NCBI RefSeq assembly: GCF_030296755.1
Contig: NZ_AP027741.1
Location: 2,357,475-2,421,474 of the forward strand
Direction: 5' to 3'
Length of the DNA: 64,000 bases
Source: Methylophaga marina
Lineage (GTDB): Bacteria > Pseudomonadota > Gammaproteobacteria > Nitrosococcales > Methylophagaceae
Part shown: positions 1 through 9,430 of the stretch, one piece after another
How the letters are laid out: every line of letters starts with the position of its first letter
How positions within the stretch are numbered: position 1 is the stretch's first letter
Notes under the pieces: generated by a model
The model's input: the letters and a program-made list of their open reading frames with translations, nothing else
Told to the model about the DNA's origin: nothing
Database searches by the model: none
Program-made: the position numbers and the translations under genes

Positions 1-136
1 ATGGTAACAGGATTGTTACCCGTTGTAGGTGCCGCTGCCCCTGATCAGTTATGGGGGCACGTCAATGGTGACCCTGCTGGCAGGCTTCGGTATCCTGATG
101 TCTATTCATACTCACCGAAGGATGATGTCACCGTGA
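1..136 (+). CDS. rodA: RodA (SEDS peptidoglycan polymerase), C-terminal fragment with apparent frameshift
   Basis: This is the tail of rodA, cut by the window edge. Bases 1-30 in frame 1 read [10 protein letters not shown]. From base 32 in frame 2 the protein continues [12 protein letters not shown], then [13 protein letters not shown], and stops at 134-136. Both pieces match the conserved end of RodA, the SEDS glycosyltransferase that polymerises side-wall peptidoglycan in the inner membrane. The switch of frame at bases 30-32 looks like a two-base loss in a C-rich spot, because family members have V or A between VVG and PLPL. The stop overlaps the mltB start by four bases, as expected for a rodA-mltB operon. 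The family call is firm; whether the frameshift is real is open. Confidence 0.8.
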
Positions 137-1110
137 AAAAAACGCTATTCAGTTCTTTGCTGCTGCTTGCCAGTATCCATGTGCAAGCCAATGACCAATT
201 ACCAGGTGTCGATGCCTTTATCGATAAGATGGTAACTAAACACGGTTTCGATCGTGCTGAGTTAGACAATGTATTTGACCAGGTCGACGTCAAGGATGCC
301 ATTCTTAAGGCTATCTCAAGGCCGGCTGAAAAAAGTAAGTCTTGGTATGAATACCGAAATATATTTCTGACCGATTCACGTATCAATGGTGGCTACGAAT
401 TCTGGCAACATCATAAAGAAGCGCTGGAAGCCGCTGAAAAACAATATGGCGTGCCAGCAGAGATCATTATTTCAATATTGGGTGTGGAAACGCGTTATGG
501 TCAGCATATGGGGGGCTATCGTGTCATTGATGCTTTATCCACACTGGCTTTCCGTTATCCACCACGCAGTCCTTTTTTTACCAGTGAACTGGAAAAGTTT
601 TTAGTGCTAACAGAACAGGAAAAAATCTCTCGACTGGATCCTGTAGGTTCTTATGCAGGAGCGATGGGATTGGGACAGTTTATGCCAAGTAGCTATCTGG
701 CGTATGCGGTGGATTTTGATGGTAATGGCTATCGTGATATCTGGACGAATCCGACCGATGCTATTGGTAGTATCGCCAATTACCTGAAGTTACATGGTTG
801 GGTACCTGGTCAATCTATCGTGCATCGCACACAGGCGAGTAAACCACTTCCTGAAGCCATGTTAGCCAATGATCTCAAACCCGCATTCACTCGACAGCAG
901 CTAAAAGAAGCTGGCTTTTCACTCTCCCAAGTGCCAGCGGGTGATGATGTGTTATCTGTGGTTGGTTTGACACAAGCTGACGGTGAGGAATACTGGTTAG
1001 GCAGACAGAATTTTTATGCGATCACTCGCTATAATCATAGTCGTATGTATGCCATGGCTGTATATCAGCTTGCACAAGCTATTCGAGAAAAAATGGATAA
1101 GACCAAATGA
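133..1110 (+). CDS. mltB: Membrane-bound lytic murein transglycosylase B
   Basis: This lytic transglycosylase cleaves the MurNAc-GlcNAc bond of peptidoglycan to form 1,6-anhydromuropeptides in the periplasm. The GTG at 133 is preferred over the in-frame ATG at base 1, because upstream codons belong to rodA and translation from 133 gives a signal peptide ([19 protein letters not shown]). No lipobox cysteine is visible, unlike E. coli MltB, so the product is probably soluble or signal-anchored. The catalytic glutamate lies in GVETRYG (Glu119). The typical [14 protein letters not shown] segment and a calcium-loop-like [11 protein letters not shown] follow. At 325 residues it is slightly shorter than E. 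coli MltB. It overlaps rodA by four bases and rlpA by four, so the genes are probably co-translated. Confidence 0.93.
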   Translation: MKKTLFSSLLLLASIHVQANDQLPGVDAFIDKMVTKHGFDRAELDNVFDQVDVKDAILKAISRPAEKSKSWYEYRNIFLTDSRINGGYEFWQHHKEALEAAEKQYGVPAEIIISILGVETRYGQHMGGYRVIDALSTLAFRYPPRSPFFTSELEKFLVLTEQEKISRLDPVGSYAGAMGLGQFMPSSYLAYAVDFDGNGYRDIWTNPTDAIGSIANYLKLHGWVPGQSIVHRTQASKPLPEAMLANDLKPAFTRQQLKEAGFSLSQVPAGDDVLSVVGLTQADGEEYWLGRQNFYAITRYNHSRMYAMAVYQLAQAIREKMDKTK

Positions 1111-1937
1111 GTTTGAGTTCACACCGATTAGCGTTGTTATTGCTAATCGGTTTTTTGACTTCATGTGGAGGTAAAGTTGGCGTTGTCGAGCAGGATAGTG
1201 CGCCCACACGCGTTCCGAATTTAAGTAATATTCCTGATGCAGTACCTAAAAATGAACCATTAAGTAAATATGGTAATCCCCGTCAATATAAAGTTTTAGG
1301 CAAAAACTATTACACCTTAAGTAGTGCTGAAGGGTATCGTGAAAAAGGGATTGCATCTTGGTACGGCACGAAGTTTCACGGTCGCAGAACGTCGAGCGGT
1401 GAAATTTACGATATGTACAAAATGACCGCTGCGCACAAGACATTACCTTTACCGACTTATGTGGAAGTGACTAACCTTGAAAACGGTAAAAAAGCCATTG
1501 TGAAGGTGAATGACCGCGGTCCGTTTCACGAAAACCGTGTGATTGATCTATCATATAGCGCAGCAACTAAGCTCGGGATTATTGCTAAAGGAACTGGTTT
1601 AGTGGAAGTACGAGCGCTAACCACACCAGGTAAAGCCACTGTGGCGCCTACAATCAAGGAAGCCGCACCTAAGGTGACCGCTTCGGTAAAGCCACTGAGC
1701 TCAGCAGAAATGTTCCTGCAAGTGGGGGCTTTCAGCAGCTTGAGTCGCGCTGAGCAAATAAAACGAAAATTACAGCATGAAGTCACTGGCGTCATTATTA
1801 TCACGCCATTTAAAAGTTCGCAGGGAACCCTATATCGTGTGCGTATAGGGCCAATAAGCAGCGTTGAACAAGGCGATAGCCTGGCGACGAAATTAGCTAA
1901 TCTTGGTTATCCCAATTCGCACATTGTTATTGATTAA
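1107..1937 (+). CDS. rlpA: RlpA septal ring lipoprotein, lytic transglycosylase with SPOR domain
   Basis: The N-terminus is a lipoprotein signal ending in the lipobox LTSC (Cys20). A double-psi beta-barrel RlpA domain follows (about residues 83-175), with GIASWYG, the SSGE and AAH segments and NDRGPF. These carry the E, H and D residues linked to activity in characterised RlpA. The C-terminus (about 198-276) is a SPOR domain (FLQVGAFSSLSRAEQIKRKL) that binds denuded septal glycan. Role by family: separation of daughter cells by cutting glycan strands without stem peptides. The ATG overlaps the mltB stop (ATGA), so it is in the same operon between mltB and dacA, a classical order. Confidence 0.94.
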   Translation: MSLSSHRLALLLLIGFLTSCGGKVGVVEQDSAPTRVPNLSNIPDAVPKNEPLSKYGNPRQYKVLGKNYYTLSSAEGYREKGIASWYGTKFHGRRTSSGEIYDMYKMTAAHKTLPLPTYVEVTNLENGKKAIVKVNDRGPFHENRVIDLSYSAATKLGIIAKGTGLVEVRALTTPGKATVAPTIKEAAPKVTASVKPLSSAEMFLQVGAFSSLSRAEQIKRKLQHEVTGVIIITPFKSSQGTLYRVRIGPISSVEQGDSLATKLANLGYPNSHIVID

Positions 1938-1961
1938 ACATTTAGATTCAGAGAGTTCAAT

Positions 1962-3110
1962 ATGCTGAAACACACGAAAGTTGTTTTATTTCTGTCCTTT
2001 TTATTCGCATTTACCCAGGTTTTTGCTGGTGCTATCACACCTCAACCTTCCGCGCCGAGCGTCGCGGCAAAATCATACATTTTAATGGATTATGACAGTG
2101 GTCGAATTCTGGCTGAAGAAAACGCGGACCAAAAATTACCCCCTGCGAGTATCACTAAACTAATGACATCTTATGTGGTGTCGCATGAACTGCATGCTGG
2201 CAACATTAAACTCGAAGATGAAGTGTTGATCAGTGAAAAAGCTTGGCGTATGCAAGGTTCACGCAGCTTTATGGAAGTAAACACCAAAGTCAGCCTTGAG
2301 TCTTTGATGCGAGGCATGATTGTACAGTCAGGTAATGATGCTGCAGTTGCACTAGCTGAGCATATTGCGGGTAGTGAAGAAACCTTTGCACAGATGATGA
2401 ATCAGTATGCGCAGCAGCTTGGTATGTACAACACAAACTACATGAACGCGACAGGCTTACCTGATCCTGATCACTACACAACCGCACATGATATTGCGAT
2501 TTTGTCGGCCGCCTTAATCCGTGACTTTCCTGAGCACTATGAATGGTATTCAGAAAAAGAATACACCTACAACGGCATCACACAGCACAACCGTAACAAA
2601 TTACTCTGGCGTGATAACAGTGTTGATGGTTTAAAAACAGGACATACGGAAGAAGCGGGATTCTGTCTTGCTGCCTCAGCAAAACGCGGCGATATGCGGT
2701 TGATTTCTGTGGTTTTAGGCACACGCAGCGAAAATGCACGTGCTCAAGAAACGCAAAAGTTGATGAACTACGGCTTCCGATTCTTTGAAACGCATCAGCT
2801 GTATAAAGCCAATACGGGTATTATCGATACCAAAGTATGGAAAGGGGCGACGGATCAACTCGCTTTAGGTCTGACTAAGCCATTGTCTGTAACAGTACCA
2901 CGTGGTCAATACGATCAACTAGAGGCGACAACCAATATTCAGCAACCCGTCATTGCGCCTGTTACAGCCGGTACTGTGTTAGGTGAAGTGGAGATTCGTC
3001 TTGGTGATGAAGTGGTCGCTAAACAAGAATTAGTGGCACTGAATGATGTTGAGCAAGGTAGCTGGTGGCGCCGTCTGATTGATGAAATCATGCTATGGAT
3101 CTGGGGCTAA
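1962..3110 (+). CDS. dacA: D-alanyl-D-alanine carboxypeptidase (PBP5/6 type)
   Basis: This low-molecular-weight penicillin-binding protein trims the terminal D-Ala from pentapeptide stems in the periplasm. All three serine-hydrolase motifs are present: SITK (Ser63, Lys66), SGN (123-125) and KTG (225-227). A signal peptide ends near residue 23 (FTQVFAG). The PBP5 C-terminal domain follows, and the extreme C-terminus (WWRRLIDEIMLWIWG) is an amphipathic helix of the kind that anchors these enzymes to the inner membrane. Length (382 aa) is typical. A purine-rich AGAGAG lies just upstream of the ATG. It is followed after six bases by the D-amino-acid aminotransferase gene, which fits a shared role in D-amino acid metabolism. 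Confidence 0.95.
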   Translation: MLKHTKVVLFLSFLFAFTQVFAGAITPQPSAPSVAAKSYILMDYDSGRILAEENADQKLPPASITKLMTSYVVSHELHAGNIKLEDEVLISEKAWRMQGSRSFMEVNTKVSLESLMRGMIVQSGNDAAVALAEHIAGSEETFAQMMNQYAQQLGMYNTNYMNATGLPDPDHYTTAHDIAILSAALIRDFPEHYEWYSEKEYTYNGITQHNRNKLLWRDNSVDGLKTGHTEEAGFCLAASAKRGDMRLISVVLGTRSENARAQETQKLMNYGFRFFETHQLYKANTGIIDTKVWKGATDQLALGLTKPLSVTVPRGQYDQLEATTNIQQPVIAPVTAGTVLGEVEIRLGDEVVAKQELVALNDVEQGSWWRRLIDEIMLWIWG

Positions 3111-3116
3111 GCAGTC

Positions 3117-3965
3117 ATGGCGACTGTCTTTCTGAACGATACGTTTTTGCCTGCTGAGCAGGCAAAAGTATCTGTTTACGATCGCGGTTTTTTATTCGGT
3201 GATGGGGTTTATGAAGTCATCCCTGTATACGGTCGCCAGCCTTTTCGTTTAAAAGCGCATTTATCCCGGCTGCAAAATAGTCTGGATGGGATTCATTTAA
3301 GTAATCCCTTCGACGATGCGCACTGGACACAGCTCATCACTCAGTTAATTGAACATAACGAGGGTGAAAATCAGGCCGTTTATCTACAGGTAACTCGAGG
3401 TGTGGCACCGCGTGAGCATGTATTTCCGCAAGGGGTTAAGCCGACTGTCTTTATGATGAGCAATCCGCTTAATGCTGTCCCAAGCTTATATAAGACACAA
3501 GGAATTAAAGCAATCACGGTCGATGATATTCGTTGGCAGCGTTGCGATATCAAAGCCATTGCTTTGTTACCCAATACCATGCTGAGACAGCAAGCGCACG
3601 AGCAGGGTGCTGGAGAAGCCATTTTGATTCGTGATGGTGTGATGACTGAAGGCTCTGCCAGTAATAGTTATGCGGTTTTTGATGGCGTTATTTATACCGC
3701 AGCAAAAGACAATACAGTGCTGTCCGGTATTACTCGTGATTTTGTTCTCGAACTGGCGGCTATGACCGGTATTCCAGTTAGAGAAGAATCGGTGACTGCA
3801 GATAGACTCACCCAGGCGGACGAGATTTGGATTAGCAGCTCAACGCGAGAGTTATTACCGGTGACGACTCTGGATGATAAGCCTGTTGGCCAAGGTCTAC
3901 CAGGCCCAATATGGCAGACAGTAAATGAACTATACCAACGTCATAAGTTGGAGATGAATGTATGA
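3117..3965 (+). CDS. dat: D-amino acid aminotransferase (class IV PLP enzyme)
   Basis: A fold-type IV PLP aminotransferase, probably D-alanine transaminase, making D-glutamate or D-alanine for cell wall. Signatures are DRGFLFGDGVYEV near the N-terminus, the PLP lysine in DIKAIALLPN (Lys146), and EGSASNSYAVFDG for phosphate binding. Length (282 aa) matches D-amino acid transaminases. Branched-chain aminotransferase and aminodeoxychorismate lyase share the fold, so substrate choice is inferred from resemblance and from its place between dacA and ybeD. The next gene overlaps its stop by four bases. Confidence 0.86.
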   Translation: MATVFLNDTFLPAEQAKVSVYDRGFLFGDGVYEVIPVYGRQPFRLKAHLSRLQNSLDGIHLSNPFDDAHWTQLITQLIEHNEGENQAVYLQVTRGVAPREHVFPQGVKPTVFMMSNPLNAVPSLYKTQGIKAITVDDIRWQRCDIKAIALLPNTMLRQQAHEQGAGEAILIRDGVMTEGSASNSYAVFDGVIYTAAKDNTVLSGITRDFVLELAAMTGIPVREESVTADRLTQADEIWISSSTRELLPVTTLDDKPVGQGLPGPIWQTVNELYQRHKLEMNV

Positions 3966-4237
3966 GTGAACAAGAACAATCTGAGACATTATTAGAGTTT
4001 CCCTGCGACTTTGCTATCAAGGCGATGGGAGAAGCGAGTGAGGAGCTCGATAGCATTGTTGTCGAAATTGTCCGGCGCCATGTCGATGATATTGCCGAGG
4101 GTGCAGTCAGTCAGAAGCATAGCTCCGGTGGTAAATTTACATCGGTCACGGTCACGATAAGAGCAACAAGTAAACCTCAGCTCGATGCTATTTACCAGGA
4201 TTTGAGTGATCACGACGCTATCAAATACGTGCTTTAA
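3962..4237 (+). CDS. ybeD: YbeD/DUF493 family protein
   Basis: A 91-residue protein of the YbeD (DUF493) family. It contains the FPCDFAIKAMGE opening and the SSGGKFTSVTVTI strand typical of this small ferredoxin-like fold. The biochemical role is unknown; it sits between dacA and lipB in many gammaproteobacteria, exactly as here. The ATG overlaps the stop of the aminotransferase gene (ATGA), and lipB begins six bases after its stop, so it belongs to the same transcript. Confidence 0.9.
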   Translation: MSEQEQSETLLEFPCDFAIKAMGEASEELDSIVVEIVRRHVDDIAEGAVSQKHSSGGKFTSVTVTIRATSKPQLDAIYQDLSDHDAIKYVL

Positions 4238-4242
4238 CGTTT

Positions 4243-4857
4243 ATGCAAATTAAAGATCTGGGGCTGGTGGACTACCAGTCTACAGTTAATGCCATGCAGT
4301 CATTCACGCTTGAACGTGATGCTGAGACTGAAGATGAATTATGGTTGCTTGAACATCATCCCGTGTTTACCCAAGGCGCAAATGGTGACCCATCTCATAT
4401 TTTGATGGACTCGACTATTCCCATTGTGACCACAGATCGTGGTGGACAAGTGACTTATCATGGTCCAGGACAATTAGTTGTGTATACCTTAGTGGATATA
4501 CGGCGAGCCAAGATGGGTGTCAGACAGATGGTTACGCATCTCGAACAAACAGTGACCAGCATCCTTGCTCATTATGATATCGATGCCTATGCCAGACCTG
4601 ACGCGCCTGGTGTCTATGTCGATGAACAAAAAATTGCCTCTCTGGGCTTACGTGTTAAACGTGGGGCTTGTTATCACGGCCTTAGCTTGAATATTGATAT
4701 GGATCTCTTACCTTTCAGTTACATTAATCCATGTGGTTATGCGGGTATGGAAGTGATTGATATGAGGTCGCTCGGTATTGATATATCAATGTCAGAAGCG
4801 AAACAACAATTTGTGTCTGCTTTTCAGCAACAGACACAATTAGGAATAAATGCATGA
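4243..4857 (+). CDS. lipB: Octanoyl-[acyl carrier protein]:protein N-octanoyltransferase LipB
   Basis: This enzyme transfers the octanoyl chain from acyl carrier protein to lipoyl domains of E2 and H proteins, the first step of lipoate synthesis. The active-site cysteine is in [10 protein letters not shown] (Cys164) and the catalytic lysine is in [12 protein letters not shown] (Lys130). The [14 protein letters not shown] substrate loop is intact. Length (204 aa) is normal. No good Shine-Dalgarno is visible before the ATG; coupling to ybeD, six bases upstream, probably supplies translation. lipA overlaps its stop by four bases. Confidence 0.95.
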   Translation: MQIKDLGLVDYQSTVNAMQSFTLERDAETEDELWLLEHHPVFTQGANGDPSHILMDSTIPIVTTDRGGQVTYHGPGQLVVYTLVDIRRAKMGVRQMVTHLEQTVTSILAHYDIDAYARPDAPGVYVDEQKIASLGLRVKRGACYHGLSLNIDMDLLPFSYINPCGYAGMEVIDMRSLGIDISMSEAKQQFVSAFQQQTQLGINA

Positions 4858-5810
4858 GTGAATTAACAGACGGTAGACGTGACGTTCGCGCTTTAAAAGG
4901 CGAATCAAAGGTTTCCCGTATTCCCATTAAAATCGAGCCAAGCGAGCCAAAACGAAAACCAGAATGGATTCGGGCCAAATCGCATGGCAACCCTAAGGTT
5001 AAACATATTAAAGACATGCTTCGTGAGCACAAGCTGCACACGGTATGTGAAGAAGCGGCGTGCCCTAACTTAGGTGAATGTTTTTCCCATGGCACTGCGA
5101 CATTTCTGATTATGGGGAATATCTGTACTCGACGCTGCCCGTTTTGTGATGTCGCTCATGGGCGTCCTGATGCTTTGGATGAAAACGAGCCAGCGCATCT
5201 GGCAAAAACCATCGCTGCCATGCAGCTAAAGCATGTTGTGGTGACCTCTGTCGATCGTGATGATTTACGTGATGGTGGTGCGGCACATTTTGTCCGTTGT
5301 ATTGATGAAATTCGTCAACAATCACCGCAGACCAATATTGAAGTGCTGGTGCCAGATTTTCGCGGACGAATGGATGTCGCGCTCGATATTCTCAAACAAA
5401 GTCCGCCGGATATCTTCAATCACAATCTGGAAAGTATTCCCCGCTTATATAAAGCGGTCAGACCTGGCTCTGACTACCAGTGGTCTCTGGATTTAATCAA
5501 ACGATTTCAAGAGATGCATCCCGATGTGCCGACCAAATCCGGTTTGATGCTGGGCTTGGGTGAAACCATCGATGAAGTCAAACAAGTGATGCAAGATCTG
5601 CGAGACCATGGTTGTCGCATGCTGACATTAGGCCAATACCTGCAACCGAGCAGGCATCACTTACCGGTCGAACGTTTTATCACGCCAGCCGAATTTGATG
5701 ATCTTGCCGTGGCAGGCAAACAAATGGGCTTTGAACATGTCGCCAGTGGTCCGATGGTACGTTCTTCTTATCATGCCGATTTACAGGCACAGGGTGAGCA
5801 TGTTTCCTGA
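4854..5810 (+). CDS. lipA: Lipoyl synthase LipA (radical SAM)
   Basis: A radical-SAM enzyme that inserts two sulfurs into octanoyl-lysine to form lipoyl groups. The auxiliary cluster motif C-x4-C-x5-C is at Cys65, Cys70 and Cys76 ([12 protein letters not shown]). The SAM cluster motif C-x3-C-x2-C is at Cys91, Cys95 and Cys98 (CTRRCPFC). The conserved RSSYHAD near the C-terminus supplies the serine ligand. Length (318 aa) is standard. It overlaps lipB by four bases and is the last obvious member of the operon that starts upstream of rodA. Confidence 0.96.
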   Translation: MSELTDGRRDVRALKGESKVSRIPIKIEPSEPKRKPEWIRAKSHGNPKVKHIKDMLREHKLHTVCEEAACPNLGECFSHGTATFLIMGNICTRRCPFCDVAHGRPDALDENEPAHLAKTIAAMQLKHVVVTSVDRDDLRDGGAAHFVRCIDEIRQQSPQTNIEVLVPDFRGRMDVALDILKQSPPDIFNHNLESIPRLYKAVRPGSDYQWSLDLIKRFQEMHPDVPTKSGLMLGLGETIDEVKQVMQDLRDHGCRMLTLGQYLQPSRHHLPVERFITPAEFDDLAVAGKQMGFEHVASGPMVRSSYHADLQAQGEHVS

Positions 5811-5828
5811 TTAGTGTGGAGAGTTATT

Positions 5829-7103
5829 ATGGCCATTAACCGTCGGCAACTGATAAAGACAGGGATAACAGTCTCAGCTTTGGCTGCATTTCCCAACATG
5901 AGTTCGGCCATAATAACGCCTTCGAAAAAATCACAACGTGTTGTGGTGGTGGGTGGTGGCTTTGCGGGTGCCACGGCTGCCAAATACTTACGCATGTGGT
6001 CGCCGGATCTTGAAGTGATTCTGATTGAGAAAAAAACGGCTTTTGTTTCCTGCCCACAAAGTAATCTCGTGTTAAGTGGTCATCGAACCCTACAACAATT
6101 AACCTTTGATTATCACGGTTTGAGTTCTCACTACGATGTAAAGATGATTCAGGCCACAGTCAATGCGGTGGATGTTGATAACAAAAATGTGCGTCTTGAT
6201 GATGGCACAGTGGTAGATTATGACCGCCTTATCATTGCGCCTGGCGTGGATTTTATTTATGACCAGCTGAGCATGCTGACACCTGAGATTGTTGAGACTA
6301 AAATTCCGCATGCCTGGAAAGCTGGACCGCAAACACAGTTGCTTCATGAACAATTAAAAGCGATGCCTAAAGGTGGTAAGGTGGTAATGACGATTCCGCA
6401 AGCTCCATTTCGTTGTCCCCCCGGCCCTTATGAACGTGCTTGCCAAATCGCTTTATTTTTAAAACAACATAATCCTACAGCCAAATTAATCATTCTGGAT
6501 GCCAATGGCGATATTGTGTCCAAAAAAGCGTTATTTAAAGGCGTTTGGGATGATCGCTATGCCGACATCATTGATTATCAACCCAGTAATGGCATAGAAA
6601 CAGTTGATGTTGATACGTTAACGGTTGAAGGTTTGTTCGATAAAGTCCAAGCTGACGTTCTGAATGTCATTCCACCGCAACGCGCAGGAAAAGTGGCTGA
6701 GTTGGCAGGTGTGATGAATGTCGATAAACGTTGGTGCGAGGTCGACTTCAGCACTTATGAGTCGACAGCTGTACCTGATGTACACGTGATAGGTGATGCC
6801 GTGGCATCCACCTTGCCCAAATCAGGCCATATTGCCAATGTGCAGGCAAAAGTCTGTGCCGCTGCAGTCATTGCTCTATTACACGAAGAGGAAGTTGAAC
6901 CTGAACCGGTGTTTGGCAATACCTGTTATAGTTTTACTGACGGCGAAAAAGCAGGCTTTGTCGCGGCCGTATTCAGATATGATCCAAAGACGGAAAAAAT
7001 GGCGGTGATGCCCGGCGGAGGAATAACCACCACCCCAACACTGCTGCAAGGGGAGTTTGCTGATGCCTGGGCACACAATATCTGGTCAGATATCTTGAGA
7101 TAA
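5829..7103 (+). CDS. Sulfide dehydrogenase flavoprotein subunit (FccB/SoxF-like), exported
   Basis: An FAD-dependent oxidoreductase of the flavocytochrome c sulfide dehydrogenase family, expected to oxidise sulfide in the periplasm. The ATG at 5829 is preferred to the GTG at 5814 because GGAGAG lies just before it. The N-terminus has a twin-arginine-like signal (NRRQLIKTG plus a hydrophobic run). Family features are VVVVGGGFAG for FAD, SCPQSN (the cysteine that binds FAD covalently in known FCSD), and the redox cysteines in FRCPPGPYERAC and NTCYSF. No cytochrome c subunit gene lies on either side, so the electron partner must be encoded elsewhere. It starts 18 bases after lipA and may be read through from that operon. 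Confidence 0.85.
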   Translation: MAINRRQLIKTGITVSALAAFPNMSSAIITPSKKSQRVVVVGGGFAGATAAKYLRMWSPDLEVILIEKKTAFVSCPQSNLVLSGHRTLQQLTFDYHGLSSHYDVKMIQATVNAVDVDNKNVRLDDGTVVDYDRLIIAPGVDFIYDQLSMLTPEIVETKIPHAWKAGPQTQLLHEQLKAMPKGGKVVMTIPQAPFRCPPGPYERACQIALFLKQHNPTAKLIILDANGDIVSKKALFKGVWDDRYADIIDYQPSNGIETVDVDTLTVEGLFDKVQADVLNVIPPQRAGKVAELAGVMNVDKRWCEVDFSTYESTAVPDVHVIGDAVASTLPKSGHIANVQAKVCAAAVIALLHEEEVEPEPVFGNTCYSFTDGEKAGFVAAVFRYDPKTEKMAVMPGGGITTTPTLLQGEFADAWAHNIWSDILR

Positions 7104-7158
7104 CTCCATAAAATCAGTAGCGAATAACATCGGAGATGCTGCTCTACCTGCAATGCAG

Positions 7159-7164
7159 TATAAT
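7159..7164 (+). promoter_or_regulatory. Candidate -10 element for gltA
   Basis: A perfect TATAAT lies 49 bases before the gltA start in the 110-base gap after the sulfide dehydrogenase gene. No convincing -35 hexamer is visible at 16-18 bases upstream, so this is only a candidate sigma-70 promoter. Confidence 0.35.
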
Positions 7165-7213
7165 GCCAGCTTTTCCGATAATCTCCACCATCAAGATAAT
7201 TATGAGGTTGTAG

Positions 7214-8371
7214 ATGAGTGATTTTTTACCAGGCCTGGAAGGTGTACCCGCAACAAAGTCAGCCATTTCATTTATTGATGGTGAAAAAGGCATACTGAGT
7301 TATCGAGGTTATCCTCTCGAAACTCTTGCTGAAAACAGTACATTCGAAGAGACCACACTGCTTTTGTTAGACGGTGAGTTACCGACTAAGAAAGCCTTAA
7401 ATGATTTTTCCCAACAGTTAAAAGACAACTACCGCATCAAATATCATATTCGTCAGATGATGCGTCATTTCCCCCATACCGGTCATCCCATGGATATGCT
7501 GCAAACAGCGGTATCCAGTCTGGGCATGTTCTACCCGGGTACGGAGTGTCTGACAGATGCCAATAGCTGTGAAGACCTTGATTACGTGCGTAATATGACG
7601 GTGAATATCATTGCGCAAATGGCACCGCTGGTGGCGATGTGGGAACACATCCGCAATGGTTGGGACCCTATTAATCCAAAACATGATCTGTCGGTCGCGG
7701 AAAACTTGTTATACATGTTTAACGGTGAAGAACCGGATCCACTCATGGCTAAGATCATGGATGTATGTTTGATTTTGCATGCAGAACACACCTTGAATGC
7801 TTCAACGTTTGCAGCATTGGTCGCGGGTTCGACACTGGCCACACCTTATAGCGTGATTTCAGCTGCCATCGGTACCTTATCTGGCCCGTTACATGGCGGC
7901 GCAAATCAACGCGTCGTTGGCATGTTACAAGAGATTGGTTCTCCGAAAAATGTCGAAAGCTGGGTTGACCAGAAACTAAAAAATAAAGAAGTTATCTGGG
8001 GAATGGGGCATCGCGAGTACAAGGTTAAAGACCCTCGTGCCACTATTTTGCACAAACTGGTAGAACAGTTAGTTGCAGAACGTGGTGGTCATCTGGATGA
8101 TATGTTCGTTACTGCCCTAAAACTGGAAGAAGTCTGTGCTGATCGCCTCGGCCATAAAGGCGTTTACCCGAATGTTGATTTCTATTCCGGCATTCTCTAC
8201 AGCGAAATGGGTATTCCTGAAGACGAGTTCACCGCGTTGTTTGCTGTAGCTCGTTCAGCGGGTTGGTTAGCGCATTGGCGTGAACAAATTTGTGATAATC
8301 GCATTTACAGACCAACACAAATCTATGTCGGTAGCGATATGCGTGACTACACACCGATTGATCAACGGTAA
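7214..8371 (+). CDS. gltA: Citrate synthase (short form)
   Basis: Condenses acetyl-CoA and oxaloacetate to citrate. The catalytic triad is intact: His227 in LHGGANQ, His266 in GMGHREY and Asp322 in PNVDFYSG. At 385 residues it is the short form, lacking the N-terminal extension of the hexameric, NADH-regulated E. coli enzyme, and it resembles the dimeric type shared with 2-methylcitrate synthases. No propionate (prp) genes are next to it, so citrate synthase is the better call. A GAGG Shine-Dalgarno-like sequence precedes the ATG. The gene ends tail to tail with epmB. Confidence 0.93.
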   Translation: MSDFLPGLEGVPATKSAISFIDGEKGILSYRGYPLETLAENSTFEETTLLLLDGELPTKKALNDFSQQLKDNYRIKYHIRQMMRHFPHTGHPMDMLQTAVSSLGMFYPGTECLTDANSCEDLDYVRNMTVNIIAQMAPLVAMWEHIRNGWDPINPKHDLSVAENLLYMFNGEEPDPLMAKIMDVCLILHAEHTLNASTFAALVAGSTLATPYSVISAAIGTLSGPLHGGANQRVVGMLQEIGSPKNVESWVDQKLKNKEVIWGMGHREYKVKDPRATILHKLVEQLVAERGGHLDDMFVTALKLEEVCADRLGHKGVYPNVDFYSGILYSEMGIPEDEFTALFAVARSAGWLAHWREQICDNRIYRPTQIYVGSDMRDYTPIDQR

Positions 8372-8389
8372 TTAGCTGATTACCGTTTT
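8364..8389. terminator. Bidirectional terminator between gltA and epmB
   Basis: A nine-base-pair inverted repeat AACGGTAAT / ATTACCGTT with a six-base loop overlaps both stop codons, and T-rich bases follow on the plus side. The two genes converge here with no spacer, so one hairpin can serve both. Confidence 0.6.
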
Positions 8390-9379
8390 ACTGGCTTCAC
8401 CTTGTAGCTCACGCACCAGACGGGGCACAAGGTAGCCAGGCAATTGTTGTCTCAAGTTTTCAATCAAACTCACTGCAAGTTCTTCTTCCACATCAAAGTG
8501 ATGTGCTCCGGCTACCTTGTCCAATAAATGCAGGTAATAAGGCTGCACATCCACTTCATTTAAACGCTCACTTAAACCCACAAGTGCGTCTACAGAATCG
8601 TTAATCCCTTTTAACAAAACGGTTTGATTCAGTAACTGCACACCAGCTTGCCTTAAGTCACTTAGCACTTGTGCTGCTTCTTCATCTATTTCATTGGCAT
8701 GATTAGCATGAATGACCATCACCACTTTCAGATGGGTGTTTTGCAGGTAATTTAATAATGATTCGGTGATGCGTTCTGGCAATACAACGGGCAGCCGGGT
8801 ATGAATTCTCAATCGTTTTAAATGTGTTATCTGATTAAGATCTTCAATAGCATTTGCCAGTTTCTCATCATTGAGGGATAAGGGATCTCCGCCGCTGAGA
8901 ATAACTTCAGTAATGGATTTATCAGCGTTTAAAGCATCAAGTGACTGCTGCCATTGACCGGCGAGTGGATTACTTTCTGAATAAGGGAAGTGACGACGAA
9001 AACAATATCGGCAATGAATAGCACAGGCACCTGTCATTAATAACAGTGCTCGTCCTTGATATTTTTGTAAGATACCGGGCGACTTAATGGCTAAATGATC
9101 ACCTACCGGATCAGCCTTATATCCATCGACTCTAAAACCCTCGTCAATGAGAGGGAATACCTGACGAAGCAGCGGATCTGAAGCATCGCCATAGCGCATT
9201 TTTTTAATGTAACTGCGTGGGACACGCACCGGAAACTGACGTATTTGTGCTTTATCGATTGCAGCTAACTGACCGGAAAGTCCCAATAAAGCTAATAATT
9301 CATCGGCACTATTTATAGCGTTGGCTAATGCGTGTTGCCAGTTTTGTTTTGTCTTTAGGCTAGTGGTTTGCGGTATCAT
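8372..9379 (-). CDS. epmB: EF-P (R)-beta-lysine 2,3-aminomutase EpmB
   Basis: A radical-SAM lysine 2,3-aminomutase that converts (S)-alpha-lysine to (R)-beta-lysine for modifying elongation factor P. The SAM cluster motif CAIHCRYC uses Cys119, Cys123 and Cys126. The ILSGGDPL segment and the PLP lysine region typical of the family are present. The start at 9379 ([10 protein letters not shown]) gives 335 residues, matching E. coli EpmB. The longer open frame back to 9538 would overlap efp and lacks family resemblance. It is divergent from efp with 51 bases between starts, so both genes probably share a control region. Confidence 0.93.
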   Translation of the reverse strand: MIPQTTSLKTKQNWQHALANAINSADELLALLGLSGQLAAIDKAQIRQFPVRVPRSYIKKMRYGDASDPLLRQVFPLIDEGFRVDGYKADPVGDHLAIKSPGILQKYQGRALLLMTGACAIHCRYCFRRHFPYSESNPLAGQWQQSLDALNADKSITEVILSGGDPLSLNDEKLANAIEDLNQITHLKRLRIHTRLPVVLPERITESLLNYLQNTHLKVVMVIHANHANEIDEEAAQVLSDLRQAGVQLLNQTVLLKGINDSVDALVGLSERLNEVDVQPYYLHLLDKVAGAHHFDVEEELAVSLIENLRQQLPGYLVPRLVRELQGEASKTVIS

Positions 9380-9430
9380 AGTGGCTTTTATTTTGAAGCA
9401 AGCGAAGATCGTCCCCCAAAAGAGGTTAAG

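Noticed and set aside
9368-9430. N-terminal extension of EF-P from the ATG at 9368
   Set aside because: The extension is unrelated to the family, and the ATG at 9431 has a ribosome site and places the modified lysine at position 34.
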